From contig JAVBJT010000004.1 in assembly GCA_031546845.1 (NCBI GenBank), positions 93,544 to 157,543 of the forward strand: 64,000 bases of DNA, given 5' to 3'. The notes beneath the pieces are model-generated. The model was not told where the DNA came from. It made no database searches and saw only the letters and a list, made by a program, of their open reading frames with translations. The DNA is from Azoarcus sp031546845. GTDB lineage: Bacteria > Pseudomonadota > Gammaproteobacteria > Burkholderiales > Rhodocyclaceae. Shown here in pieces: positions 1-7,922 of the stretch; the stretch's first letter is position 1, and every line of letters begins with the position of its first letter. The position numbers were made by a program, and so were the translations under genes.

Positions 1-2
1 CC

Positions 3-173
3 CGCCGCCTGCCGGGCCGCATCGGCCTCGAACTGCGGCTGGTGGTGCAAGGCGGGCTGCGCACCCTCGAACGTATCGAAGCCGCGGACTACGACGTTTT
101 CCGCCACCGCCCGACGTTGGGCAAGCGGGATTGGCTGGTCATGGGATGGCGGGCGGTTTTCTCGATGGGGTAA
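3..173 (+). CDS. hpnC: squalene synthase-like hopanoid protein HpnC, 3' end only
   Basis: Only the last 56 codons are inside the window, so the gene is 5'-truncated by the window edge. The frame ends at TAA 171-173. The readable tail has a hydrophilic amphipathic stretch (GRIGLELRLVVQGG), then LERIEAADYDVF, then LGKRDW. I recognise this as the C-terminus of HpnC-type squalene/phytoene synthase family proteins, which work with HpnD and HpnE to make squalene for hopanoids. The catalytic Asp-rich motifs would lie upstream and cannot be checked. HpnD is the alternative, but its C-terminus is usually different. An HpnK-type deacetylase at 13284-14171 is a second hopanoid-associated gene in the window. 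Confidence 0.7.
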   Translation, partial: RRLPGRIGLELRLVVQGGLRTLERIEAADYDVFRHRPTLGKRDWLVMGWRAVFSMG

Positions 174-321
174 AACGTTTCTTTGTTCGCATGAGCGGGA
201 CAAGCCCGCATAGAGAAAAGCACACGCCACAGCCGCTCGCATTCGCACGCTCGAAATACCGTTGCCAATGCGGCTTCATTCAAAAGTAATAAAGCCGTGA
301 CACACTGCGCACCGCTTCAAC

Positions 322-519
322 TCAAATCAAGCGCAAAATACCCCATGCAATCAAGGACAACAGCAGCGTTGTCATAAACGGAAAATGGTACTCGCGCTTA
401 CGGTAACGAAACGTCAGATCGCCAGGCAGGCGCCCCAAGCGCCAACGGCGGGCGAAACCGGGGCGAATCAACCCGGTAACGAGTACCATCAGCGCCACGA
501 CCATCAACCATTTCACCAC
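322..519 (-). CDS. DUF2905 family small membrane protein
   Basis: A 65-residue protein with a hydrophobic segment at residues 3-18 and another at 49-65. They flank a basic stretch containing LGRLPGDLTF, which is the signature of the DUF2905 family. The length is typical of that family, and its function is unknown. It probably lies in the inner membrane with the basic loop in the cytoplasm. It converges with the hpnC fragment, and the 283 bases up to the next gene hold only a divergent intergenic region. Confidence 0.8.
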   Translation of the reverse strand: MVKWLMVVALMVLVTGLIRPGFARRWRLGRLPGDLTFRYRKREYHFPFMTTLLLSLIAWGILRLI

Positions 520-803
520 GTCATAACCATCCGACGAAACCCGGTCGCCCGATTAAACCCTTTAGGCCATGCCTTCCGCAACAACGGATGTCCGCACATA
601 GATACCTATTTCATCGGACAACGATACAGACCGCCAGAGGGTTCCCCACGTAACACCCATGCACGAAAGCCGCCTCATCGCGTTACCGGTTTTGCCTTTT
701 GCGCTCCCTGCCGGGGGCGAGGCCACGGAAACGGTCGCGCCCGCTTTTCGGCTCTGCGGTATTTAAGATTTCTCGATATGACCCAACAGACTCAAAGGCA
801 GCC

Positions 804-1424
804 ATGATCACTTTTTATACTTGGGGCACGCCCAACGGACACAAAGTTTCCATCGCGCTCGAAGAGCTTGGACTCGAATACGAAACGCGCAAGATCGATA
901 TCACCAAGGGCGAACAATTCACCACCGAGTTCCTCGCACTCAACTCGAACAACAAGATTCCCGTGCTGGTCGATAGCGACGGCCCCGGCGACCGGCCCAT
1001 CGTGCTCTCCGAATCCGGTGCGATCCTGATCTATCTCGCGGAAAAAACCGGTCGCTTGATGCCGAACGATCCGCGCGAACGCTACGAAGCCTTGCAGTGG
1101 CTGATGTTCCAGATGGCCAGCGTGGGGCCGATGCTGGGCCAGGCGCACCATTTTCTGCGCTTCGCGCCCGAGCGCGTGCCGTATGCGGTCGAGCGCTACA
1201 CGAAGGAGACGGCGCGCATCTACGGCGTACTCGACCAACGCTTGCGCGGGCGCGGCTGGCTTGCCGGCAGCGCGTATTCGATCGCGGATATCGCCACCTT
1301 CCCGTGGGTGAGCCGCCACGAATGGCAAGACATTGATCTTGTCGCCTATCCCGAAGTCAAACGCTGGTACGACGCGATCGCCGCACGCCCGGCGGTACAG
1401 CGCGGCCTGGAGATTCCTCGATGA
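804..1424 (+). CDS. yfcG: glutathione S-transferase family protein, YfcG-like (nu class)
   Basis: A 206-residue cytosolic protein with an N-terminal thioredoxin-fold GST domain (about residues 1-85) and an all-helical C-terminal domain. The TPNGHKVS motif near residue 10, NNKIPVLVD, ESGAILIYLAEKTG and GPMLGQAHHF closely follow the YfcG/YghU disulfide-bond oxidoreductase group. That group uses two glutathiones and a Thr/Asn-type active site. The reading frame extends upstream to 699, but the ATG at 804 begins directly at the conserved fold (MITFYTWGTPNGHK), so I prefer it. The stop overlaps the start of the hydrolase gene at 1421 (ATGA), which suggests translational coupling. Confidence 0.9.
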   Translation: MITFYTWGTPNGHKVSIALEELGLEYETRKIDITKGEQFTTEFLALNSNNKIPVLVDSDGPGDRPIVLSESGAILIYLAEKTGRLMPNDPRERYEALQWLMFQMASVGPMLGQAHHFLRFAPERVPYAVERYTKETARIYGVLDQRLRGRGWLAGSAYSIADIATFPWVSRHEWQDIDLVAYPEVKRWYDAIAARPAVQRGLEIPR

Positions 1425-2224
1425 ACACCCCCCGCTTCGGCGCTCTAGAAGTGCTTTGCCACACGCCGGAAAACGATCTTGGCACCACGCCCTTGCTTTT
1501 TATCCACGGGGCGTATGCCGGCGCCTGGTGCTGGAACGAGCATTTTTTGCCCTGGTTCGCCGCTCGTGGCCGTTCGGTTTACGCCATGTCCCTTTCCGGG
1601 CATGGCGCGAGCCCACAGCGCGAACACATCGACTCGTATTCGATCGACCATTATGTCGATGACGTTATCCGCGTCGCCACGCAGCTTCCCGCGCCTCCGG
1701 TGCTGATCGGCCATTCGATGGGCGGCATGGTGGTGCAGAAGTGTCTGGAGCGCTTCGAGGCCCCGGGCGCGATACTGATGGCGTCGGTACCACCACAGGG
1801 TCTGATGGCCTCGGCGTTCGGCCTGATGCTGAAAAAACCGGGGGTACTGTTCGATCTGAACCGCGTCATGGGCGGCGGCAACGCGCAGATTGAAAGCCTG
1901 CGCGAAGCCTTGTTCCACCAGCCGGTCGATACCGCCGACCTGAAGCGCTATTACAACTTGAGCCAACCCGAATCGCACCGCGCCATTTGGGACATGACAT
2001 TGTTCAACCTGCCGCGCATCGCCCGCCGGCGCCACCCGCCGATGCTGGTCCTGGGCGCCAGCCACGATGTGCTGATTCCACCCGAGCAGGTGCAGATGAC
2101 CGCCGAGGCTTACGGACTGGAGGCGGAGATTTTCGAGAATCTGGGCCACGCCATGATGCTCGAACGCGATTGGCCGACCGTGGCCGAACGCATCGCCGCT
2201 TGGCTCATCGAATGCGATCTGTGA
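1421..2224 (+). CDS. alpha/beta hydrolase
   Basis: A 267-residue soluble alpha/beta-hydrolase fold. The oxyanion-hole region is FIHGAYAGAW (residues 27-36). The nucleophile elbow is GHSMGG with Ser99. The acid is probably the Asp of the SHDVLIPP motif, and the catalytic His is in NLGHAMML near the C-terminus. The substrate cannot be read from sequence; the fold covers esterases, lipases and haloperoxidase-like enzymes. It overlaps the GST gene by four bases, so the two are probably one transcript, which would fit a small detoxification operon (inference). Confidence 0.88.
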   Translation: MNTPRFGALEVLCHTPENDLGTTPLLFIHGAYAGAWCWNEHFLPWFAARGRSVYAMSLSGHGASPQREHIDSYSIDHYVDDVIRVATQLPAPPVLIGHSMGGMVVQKCLERFEAPGAILMASVPPQGLMASAFGLMLKKPGVLFDLNRVMGGGNAQIESLREALFHQPVDTADLKRYYNLSQPESHRAIWDMTLFNLPRIARRRHPPMLVLGASHDVLIPPEQVQMTAEAYGLEAEIFENLGHAMMLERDWPTVAERIAAWLIECDL

Positions 2225-2422
2225 GTTATTCACTGGCGCTACACCAACATACATTCCATGATGGAAGCGTGGGGGCCGAAATAGCGCCCACGACAGCACG
2301 GCAAGCCGCCCTGGGCGGGAAGGAAGCACACTCAAGCCCAGGTAACGGCAGCCGATATAGCAGTTAAGCGCCGGAGAGTTATCCAGGGGGATATATTCGG
2401 CGCGCGGATAACGGAAGCCATC

Positions 2423-2647
2423 ATGGTTATCGTCATGGAAATGAATCCGGGCAAACCCGCCGACAGCCCCTTCGCGTACGACGACGAAGTACTCAACGCC
2501 AATTGGCTGCCGCCATCCCTTACCTCGCAACCCGCCCCGCAGCCTGCCTTGCAGCTGCAGGTCGTCGAGACTCCGCGTTCCCGGCAGATGCCGCCACCTA
2601 TCGATGCCGACGCCTTTCTGAAAGCGGTATATCGCTACCAGGAATAA
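2423..2647 (+). CDS. hypothetical small protein, Pro-rich
   Basis: A possible 74-residue protein starting at ATG 2423 with GGAAG five bases upstream. It has an acidic N-terminus, a proline/glutamine-rich middle (residues 28-60) and a short C-terminal helix. I recognise no domain. It lies alone between the hydrolase and a perfect hairpin at 2706-2730, which could terminate it. Coding status is uncertain: the ribosome site, the codon usage and the following hairpin favour a gene, but no family supports it. Confidence 0.45.
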   Translation: MVIVMEMNPGKPADSPFAYDDEVLNANWLPPSLTSQPAPQPALQLQVVETPRSRQMPPPIDADAFLKAVYRYQE

Positions 2648-2705
2648 CGGCGGAAACGAAAGCGAAACGGTAGGCAGTGCGAAACAGCGCGACAAAGGGC
2701 CGCAG

Positions 2706-2730
2706 ATGCGCCGGGTTCCACCCGGCGCAT
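2706..2730. terminator. perfect 11-bp hairpin between convergent genes
   Basis: ATGCGCCGGGT (2706-2716), loop TCC, ACCCGGCGCAT (2720-2730). The arms are perfectly complementary. It sits between the small plus-strand frame ending at 2647 and the 3' end of the minus-strand methyltransferase at 2754. There is no strong T-tract on either side, so it may be a bidirectional or Rho-assisted terminator, or an mRNA 3'-end stabiliser. Confidence 0.55.
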
Positions 2731-2753
2731 TCCGAGTCGCGCGCCTGCCATGC

Positions 2754-3932
2754 TCAAAGCGTATGCAGGCGGTCGCCCCGTGAGAAGCCCGCGAGCGGCC
2801 CGGCACTGTCGCACTCCAACCCGCGCCCCAACGCAAGTACCTTGAACAATTCCCCCATTTCATGCGGCGCGGTCAAGCGCTGCACCGCGCGCGCGGCGCG
2901 GATGTAATCCGCGCTTTCTCGCGGCCCGCGGCGATCAAGGCAATCCAATACACCGCAGTTGAAAAGAAATTGCGCCTGACAGGTGTAGCCGAGTACATCC
3001 AACCCGGCCGCGAACGCGGCCTCCGCCACGGAAGTGAAATCGACGAATGCGGTGATGTCGTTCAAGCCCGGCCACAAAAACGGGTTGCCATGCGCATGAT
3101 GGCGGTAATAGCACAGCAGCGTACCGCCGGAGCGCGACGGCAGATAATACTCGGCGCGCGGATAGCCATAATCGATCAACAGCAGCGCGCCCGCGCGCAA
3201 ACGCTCGGCCCATGACGCCACCCAGGCGCGCGCGGCCAGATTGAGTTCGGTCACGTATTCGCCTTGCTCGGGCTGCGGCAAGGCCAGTTCGCGCGCGGCA
3301 TCGAGCACCGCGCCACAAGCCGGCTCATCGGCCCAGCGGAAAGCCGCTTCTCCGTCGCCAGCAACCACGCCACGCTCGAACAACGCGCCATCGCGCGCCA
3401 CGACCAGATGCACCGGCATCACATCCAGCACTTCGTTGGCAATCACCACACCGGAAAAATCGGCCGGCAAGCAGTCCAGCCACTCCACCCTCGCCGCCAG
3501 ATGAGGCGCCTTTTCCGCCAAGGTGTCGAACTGCCGCGCGCGCAACTCGCCGGACAGTTCCAAAATGCGGTAACACTGCGGTAAAGCGTCGCGCCGCTCC
3601 AGTTCGAGCAGCAAATCGGCGGCGAGTAAGCCCGTGCCGGCGCCGATCTCGATCACTTGCGCCGCGCTCATCCGCATCACCTGCTCCACCTGGCCCACCA
3701 GCGCCTGGCCGAACAAGGGCGTCAGTTCCGGCGCGGTAATGAAATCCCCGCCCGGGCCGAATTTGCGCGCGCCGCCGCTGTAGTAGCCAAGCCCTGGCGC
3801 GTACAGCGTCAATTCCATGTAGCGGGAAAACGGCAGCCAGCCGCCAGCGGCGGCGATTTCCGCATGCACAAGATCGATGAGCCGGGCGCTTTGATCGAGC
3901 GCGTCGGCGGAAGGGGGCGGTAAAGCAGTCAT
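2754..3932 (-). CDS. SAM-dependent methyltransferase, MidA/NDUFAF7 family
   Basis: A 392-residue protein of the family that includes mitochondrial NDUFAF7 (MidA), which methylates an arginine of a complex I subunit. The role of bacterial members is unproven. Visible motifs are FSRYMELTLYAPGLGYY and GDFITAPE near the N-terminus, the SAM-binding EIGAGTGLLAADLL, VIANEVLDVMPVH, and the family hallmark WPGLNDITAFVDF. The frame stays open upstream to 4385, but the ATG at 3932 immediately precedes the conserved core and leaves a normal divergent gap to the pteridine reductase gene at 4065. Confidence 0.9.
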   Translation of the reverse strand: MTALPPPSADALDQSARLIDLVHAEIAAAGGWLPFSRYMELTLYAPGLGYYSGGARKFGPGGDFITAPELTPLFGQALVGQVEQVMRMSAAQVIEIGAGTGLLAADLLLELERRDALPQCYRILELSGELRARQFDTLAEKAPHLAARVEWLDCLPADFSGVVIANEVLDVMPVHLVVARDGALFERGVVAGDGEAAFRWADEPACGAVLDAARELALPQPEQGEYVTELNLAARAWVASWAERLRAGALLLIDYGYPRAEYYLPSRSGGTLLCYYRHHAHGNPFLWPGLNDITAFVDFTSVAEAAFAAGLDVLGYTCQAQFLFNCGVLDCLDRRGPRESADYIRAARAVQRLTAPHEMGELFKVLALGRGLECDSAGPLAGFSRGDRLHTL

Positions 3933-4064
3933 GGGCGGGAAATAAGCGCAAAAACGCGCGAATGAAAACAGGCCGGCATTGTAGCCGAGCACCGCCATGC
4001 CCCCGGTTTCGGCCGGCTTTCCCGCCCGGCTTCCAAGGCGGGCGGGAAGCGGCGACAATCGGGC

Positions 4065-4814
4065 ATGGACTACGATCAGCCTGCTCCCGTCATTCTCGTT
4101 ACCGGCGCGGCGCGCAGAGTCGGCGCCGAGATCGCGCGTCAGATCCACGCCACCGGCGCGCGCCTTGTGCTGCACTACCGGCATTCCGAAGCCGAGGCCG
4201 AAGCGCTGGCCGAAACGCTCAACGCGCTGCGCGCGGATTCGGCCTGCACAGTCGACGGCGATCTCGGTACCGACGCGGTGCCGGAAGCGGTGGCCGCCAA
4301 AACGCTGGCGCGCTACGGACGCATCGACGGCGTGGTCAACAACGCATCGAGCTTTTTCGCCACGCCCTTGGGGCAAATCGACCATGCCGCCTGGGACGAT
4401 CTCATCGGCTCAAATTTGAAAGGTCCGCTGTTTCTCTGCCAGGCCCTGGCGCCCATGCTGAAAAAACAACGCGGCGCGATCGTGAACATCGTCGATATCC
4501 ACGCCGAACGGCCGTTGCGCCACTACCCGCTGTACTGCGCGGCCAAGGCCGGGCTATTGGGGCTCACCCGTGCATTAGCGTTGGAGATGGCGCCCGAGGT
4601 GCGGGTCAATGGCGTATCGCCCGGCCCGATCGCATGGCCGGAAGACAACCAATTCGCCGCCACCGAGCGTGAGGAGATCATTCGCCAGACGTTGCTGCAA
4701 CGCGAAGGCAGTGTGACGGACATCGCACGCGCGGTTTGCTTTCTGCTGTTCGATGCGCCCTATGTCACCGGCCAGATTCTCGCCGTGGACGGCGGACGCA
4801 GCGCGCACCTGTGA
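4065..4814 (+). CDS. folM: SDR oxidoreductase, pteridine reductase-like (FolM type)
   Basis: A 249-residue short-chain dehydrogenase/reductase. The Rossmann motif TGAARRVG is at 13-20. Arg39 follows beta-2 and suggests NADPH use. NNAS is at 92-95, and the active site is Tyr157-x3-Lys161. At the usual catalytic Ser position there is Asp144 (NIVDIHAERP), a hallmark of the PTR1/FolM pteridine reductase group. That group reduces dihydromonapterin or dihydrofolate-type pterins. The gene is divergent from the methyltransferase and upstream of ttcA. Confidence 0.82.
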   Translation: MDYDQPAPVILVTGAARRVGAEIARQIHATGARLVLHYRHSEAEAEALAETLNALRADSACTVDGDLGTDAVPEAVAAKTLARYGRIDGVVNNASSFFATPLGQIDHAAWDDLIGSNLKGPLFLCQALAPMLKKQRGAIVNIVDIHAERPLRHYPLYCAAKAGLLGLTRALALEMAPEVRVNGVSPGPIAWPEDNQFAATEREEIIRQTLLQREGSVTDIARAVCFLLFDAPYVTGQILAVDGGRSAHL

Positions 4815-4868
4815 ACGGCGACACAGACAATTTACGCACACACCATCAGTATGGAAGCGTTCCAAGCG

Positions 4869-4874
4869 TATAAT
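4869..4874 (+). promoter_or_regulatory. candidate -10 element for ttcA
   Basis: A perfect TATAAT lies in the intergenic region between the SDR gene and ttcA. No convincing -35 is seen at 16-18 bp spacing, so strength or activator dependence is unclear. The predicted start site near 4881 gives a leader of 28 or 64 bases, depending on the ttcA start used. Confidence 0.5.
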
Positions 4875-4945
4875 TCGCTTCAATTTTTTCCTATTTTGAA
4901 CTCGCTGTCGTGACTGCTGCCTCCCCCTGCTCCGATTCATCGGAG

Positions 4946-5923
4946 ATGGAAACTCGGTTTTCCAATACTTTTCTGCGCCTGAAGAAGAAACTCGAACGCG
5001 GCGTGGGCGAGGCTATCGCCGACTACAACATGATCGGCAACGGCGACACCGTGTTGGTATGCGTATCCGGCGGCAAGGACTCCTACTCGCTGCTGTCCAT
5101 CCTGCTCGCGCTGCGCAGCCGCGCGCCGGTGGATTTCCGCATCGTGGCGATGAATCTCGACCAACGCCAGCCGGGCTTTCCGGATCACGTGCTGCCGGCG
5201 TACTTCGAATCGATCGGCGTCGAATACCACATCGTCACCGAAGACACCTATTCCATCGTCAAGAGCAAGATTCCCGAGGGCAAAACCACCTGTTCGCTGT
5301 GCTCGCGCCTGCGTCGCGGCATCATCTACCGCACGGCGAAGGAGGTGGGCGCAACCCGCATCGCGCTCGGCCACCACCGCGACGATATCCTCGAAACCCT
5401 GTTCCTCAATCTGTTTTTCGGCGGCAAGATCAAGGCCATGCCGCCAAAATTGGTCAGCGACGACGGCAACCATGTCGTCATTCGCCCGCTTGCCTACTGC
5501 GTGGAAAACGACATTGCCCGCTTTGCCCGCGCAATGGCTTATCCGATCATTCCGTGCAATCTCTGCGGCTCGCAGGAAAATGCGCAGCGCAAGCAGATCA
5601 AGGCTATGCTGCAAGGCTGGGCGCGCGATTATCCGGGGCGTATCGAATCGCTCGCCACCGCGCTCAAAAACGTGGTGCCTTCGCACCTGGCCGACAGCGA
5701 ATTGTTCGATTTCGCCGGGCTCACCAATCAGACACTGGTTGCCGAAGGTGATACCGTGTTCGATCGGCCGGAACTACCCATCGACCTGCCCCAGACGCTC
5801 TTCACCATCGCCCCGCCACAGCCACGCGGCCAAGGGCTTGCCGCCGCCATACCGCTCACCCCCCGCGAAACGGGGAATGCCACCTCCTTCCACTCCGGGC
5901 CGTTGCCCGACAACCTCGCCTAG
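4946..5923 (+). CDS. ttcA: tRNA 2-thiocytidine(32) synthetase TtcA
   Basis: A 325-residue ATP-dependent enzyme that thiolates cytidine 32 of certain tRNAs. The PP-loop SGGKDS is at 41-46. Two Fe-S/persulfide CxxC sites are visible, in TTCSLCSRLRRG and PCNLCGSQ, and the GHHRDD motif is present. These are the TtcA signatures. The start is ambiguous. ATG 4946 gives the usual N-terminus but has GGAG directly abutting it. GTG 4910 adds 12 residues and has no clear ribosome site. The C-terminal tail after about residue 250 is variable and Pro-rich. Confidence 0.95.
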   Translation: METRFSNTFLRLKKKLERGVGEAIADYNMIGNGDTVLVCVSGGKDSYSLLSILLALRSRAPVDFRIVAMNLDQRQPGFPDHVLPAYFESIGVEYHIVTEDTYSIVKSKIPEGKTTCSLCSRLRRGIIYRTAKEVGATRIALGHHRDDILETLFLNLFFGGKIKAMPPKLVSDDGNHVVIRPLAYCVENDIARFARAMAYPIIPCNLCGSQENAQRKQIKAMLQGWARDYPGRIESLATALKNVVPSHLADSELFDFAGLTNQTLVAEGDTVFDRPELPIDLPQTLFTIAPPQPRGQGLAAAIPLTPRETGNATSFHSGPLPDNLA

Positions 5924-5937
5924 CGCCCTGCCCCTCT

Positions 5938-6804
5938 ATGTCCGAGCGTAAGAACTTCTGTATTCTCGTCGCCGAACTCGTTGGCGAAGACCAACTGGTC
6001 GGGCGAATCAGCGCGGCCGAAGCCAAGCACGCGATCGAACGCTGCATGCACCGGCTCGACCGCGCCGCGGCAAGTCTGGACGGCAGCACGATCCAGCGCG
6101 ACAACCGTTCGGCGACGATCAGCTTTGAGCGATGCGATTCCGGCGTTCTCGCCGCCTGCGAAATTCTGGAACGCATCAACAGCCTACCGCCGCTGTCCGG
6201 CGCCAGGCTATCGGTCAGAATCGGCCTGCATTACGATGTCCTCACCCCCGGCGAGTCGGACAGCACGGGCATTCAGACAACGCGCCGCCTTGCCCAGATG
6301 TGCCAACCCGGGCAAGCGCTCGCCAGCGGCACCGTGGTCGTACTGCTTTCCTCGGCGACACGGCATTTCGCCAGCAACGATGCGCTCCAAGACAGCGCAT
6401 TGGTCAATCTGGAATGGCCGGTCTATGGCATCGGCCAGCGCCTCGGCATCGTCACATCGATATCGCCCACGGCGCGCGTATCCCAACGCCTGCGCCTGCG
6501 CCATCAGCAGGAAATCGTTTTCGTCGAGGAACAGCGCCCGGTGGTGCTGCTTGGGCGGGAATTGGGCAACGATCTGGTCATCATCGACCCGCGCGCCTCC
6601 CGCCAGCACGCCCGCATCGAAAAGCGGCGCGAAGGGTTTGTGCTGGTCGACCAGAGCACCAACGGCACCTACGTTTTCACCGACGGCGCGAGCGAACAGT
6701 GCATCAAGCAAGCCGAACACGCGCTTATCGGGCCAGGCCGCATCGGTTGCGGTTTTTCAGCCAACGAAGTCGAACGCGATCTGGTGTTTTTCGATATCGC
6801 TTAA
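5938..6804 (+). CDS. FHA-domain protein with degenerate class III cyclase-like domain
   Basis: A 288-residue soluble protein. Residues 1-175 resemble a nucleotide cyclase catalytic fold, but the metal-binding Asp of the usual FxDIxGFS motif is replaced (ILVAELVGED) and no GD motif is visible. It is therefore probably not an active cyclase. Residues 195-285 form an FHA domain: GRELGNDLVI, SRQHARIEKR and STNGTYV give the Gly-Arg, Ser-x-x-His and Asn positions for phosphothreonine binding. It follows ttcA by 14 bases and could be co-transcribed. The likely role is a phosphopeptide-reading scaffold; the partner is unknown. Confidence 0.75.
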   Translation: MSERKNFCILVAELVGEDQLVGRISAAEAKHAIERCMHRLDRAAASLDGSTIQRDNRSATISFERCDSGVLAACEILERINSLPPLSGARLSVRIGLHYDVLTPGESDSTGIQTTRRLAQMCQPGQALASGTVVVLLSSATRHFASNDALQDSALVNLEWPVYGIGQRLGIVTSISPTARVSQRLRLRHQQEIVFVEEQRPVVLLGRELGNDLVIIDPRASRQHARIEKRREGFVLVDQSTNGTYVFTDGASEQCIKQAEHALIGPGRIGCGFSANEVERDLVFFDIA

Positions 6805-6810
6805 AAAAGA

Positions 6811-6839
6811 AAGCCGGGCGCGCGATCCGCGCCCGGCTT
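6811..6839 (-). terminator. Rho-independent terminator for the psiF-like gene
   Basis: A perfect 12-bp stem (6811-6822 with 6828-6839) around a 5-nt loop. Read on the minus strand it is followed by TCTTTTTT, an intrinsic terminator for the minus-strand gene ending at 6866. On the plus strand it directly follows the FHA gene but lacks a T-run, so termination in that direction would be weaker. Confidence 0.85.
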
Positions 6840-6865
6840 CGATCCGCCTCAGCATTGCCCCCGCC

Positions 6866-7195
6866 TCAGCCTTTCTTCAGGCAATCGCTCATGAAGGCCT
6901 TGCGTTCGTTACCCTTGAGCGTTTTTCCGGTTGCTTCCTGGTTGCACGTCTTCATCCGCTCGCGCTGCGCGGATTGGGCAGACTGGGCGGGTTGTCCGGT
7001 GGCTGCGGCGCCCTCGCTCTTACCCGACAGGCAACTGCTCATGAAGGCCTTGCGCTCATCCCCCTTCAAAGCCTTCTCTTTCGCTTGCTGATTGCAGGCC
7101 TTCATCCGTTCTTGCTGCGGATTGGCCCACGCGGAGGAGGCAGGCAGCGCCGCCAACACACACGCGGTAACGCACACGGAAAGCAGTTTCTTCAC
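6866..7195 (-). CDS. psiF: PsiF repeat-containing exported protein
   Basis: A 109-residue protein starting at GTG 7195. It begins with a signal peptide (KKLLSVCVTACVLAALPASSAWA), followed by two copies of the PsiF repeat, each with ERMKxCN, KGxERKAFM and a Cys near the end (residues 29-56 and 79-106). Each repeat has two Cys that could form a disulfide in the periplasm. The family is named for a phosphate-starvation-inducible E. coli gene; its function is unknown. The frame continues upstream to 7435, but the GTG at the signal peptide is the sensible start. A strong terminator follows at 6811-6839. Confidence 0.85.
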   Translation of the reverse strand: MKKLLSVCVTACVLAALPASSAWANPQQERMKACNQQAKEKALKGDERKAFMSSCLSGKSEGAAATGQPAQSAQSAQRERMKTCNQEATGKTLKGNERKAFMSDCLKKG

Positions 7196-7370
7196 AATAG
7201 AATCTCCATACGGAATGAAAGGTGTCCCGATTCTCCGAACGTCATAACGCCAAGTCAAGCGCCGCATGCGCCTGCAATATGGGCGGATGCAATGGAACCG
7301 GCGCAACGCGGAAAACACCTCCCTTTTAAAAGCTCTTGCCAACCCGGCCTTTCCCGGATGACAAACCCGC

Positions 7371-7775
7371 GTGTTCGACGCCAGTGAAGCCGCCGCCCTG
7401 GGCGCGTTGTTCGTTTCGGCCTTTCTCGCCGCCACCGTGTTGCCCGGCGGCTCCGAGGCCGCATTCGCCGGCGTGCTGCTGCTTTATCCGGCGCAGTGGC
7501 TCCCCGCGCTGGCACTCGCTACCGTGGGCAATGCCCTCGGCGGCATGAGCACCTATCTGCTCGCCCGTTTTTGACCGCGCAAAGAGATTCCACCGCGCCT
7601 GGAATGGGTACGGCGGCGCGGCGCCATTGTGCTGTTGCTGTCGTGGACGCCGCTACTCGGCGATGCGTTGTGCGCCGCCGCCGGCTTTCTGCGCTTGCCA
7701 TGGCTGGCGTGTTTCCTGTGGATGACGCTGGGTAAAGGGCTGCGCTACGGCGTCATTGCCTGGGCATTGCAATAA
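7371..7775 (+). pseudogene. YqaA/DedA-like small membrane protein gene, interrupted by in-frame TGA
   Basis: From GTG 7371 the frame encodes a hydrophobic protein with LPGGSEAAFAG and GNALGGMSTYLLARF. It stops at TGA 7572-7574, then continues without a shift for 66 more sense codons to TAA 7773-7775. The downstream part (LLLSWTPLLGDALCAAAGFLRLP, then LGKGLRYGVIAW) is the expected second half of YqaA-type membrane proteins, so a single stop codon splits an otherwise intact gene of about 134 codons. It may be a real nonsense mutation or a sequence error. Selenocysteine is unlikely in this family. Confidence 0.8.
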
Positions 7776-7922
7776 AAAACGACCGCGCATGCCATTGCGG
7801 CATTGCGACAAAACACCCCGAGCCGCGTATTCGCCAATAAGCCAAACGTTGATGAATGCTGCGTGCTGCACTGCGCTTAGATAGAATCGGAACCCTTCAG
7901 CTGTCGCTTCCCCGGTGCACCG

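Noticed and set aside
1445..2863. Minus-strand open frame of about 472 codons
   Set aside because: It is opposite the alpha/beta hydrolase and the small plus-strand frame. It has no family signature.
7572..7574. Selenocysteine reading of the TGA in the YqaA-type gene
   Set aside because: The residue is at a loop position with no known selenoprotein precedent in this family, and no convincing hairpin immediately follows.
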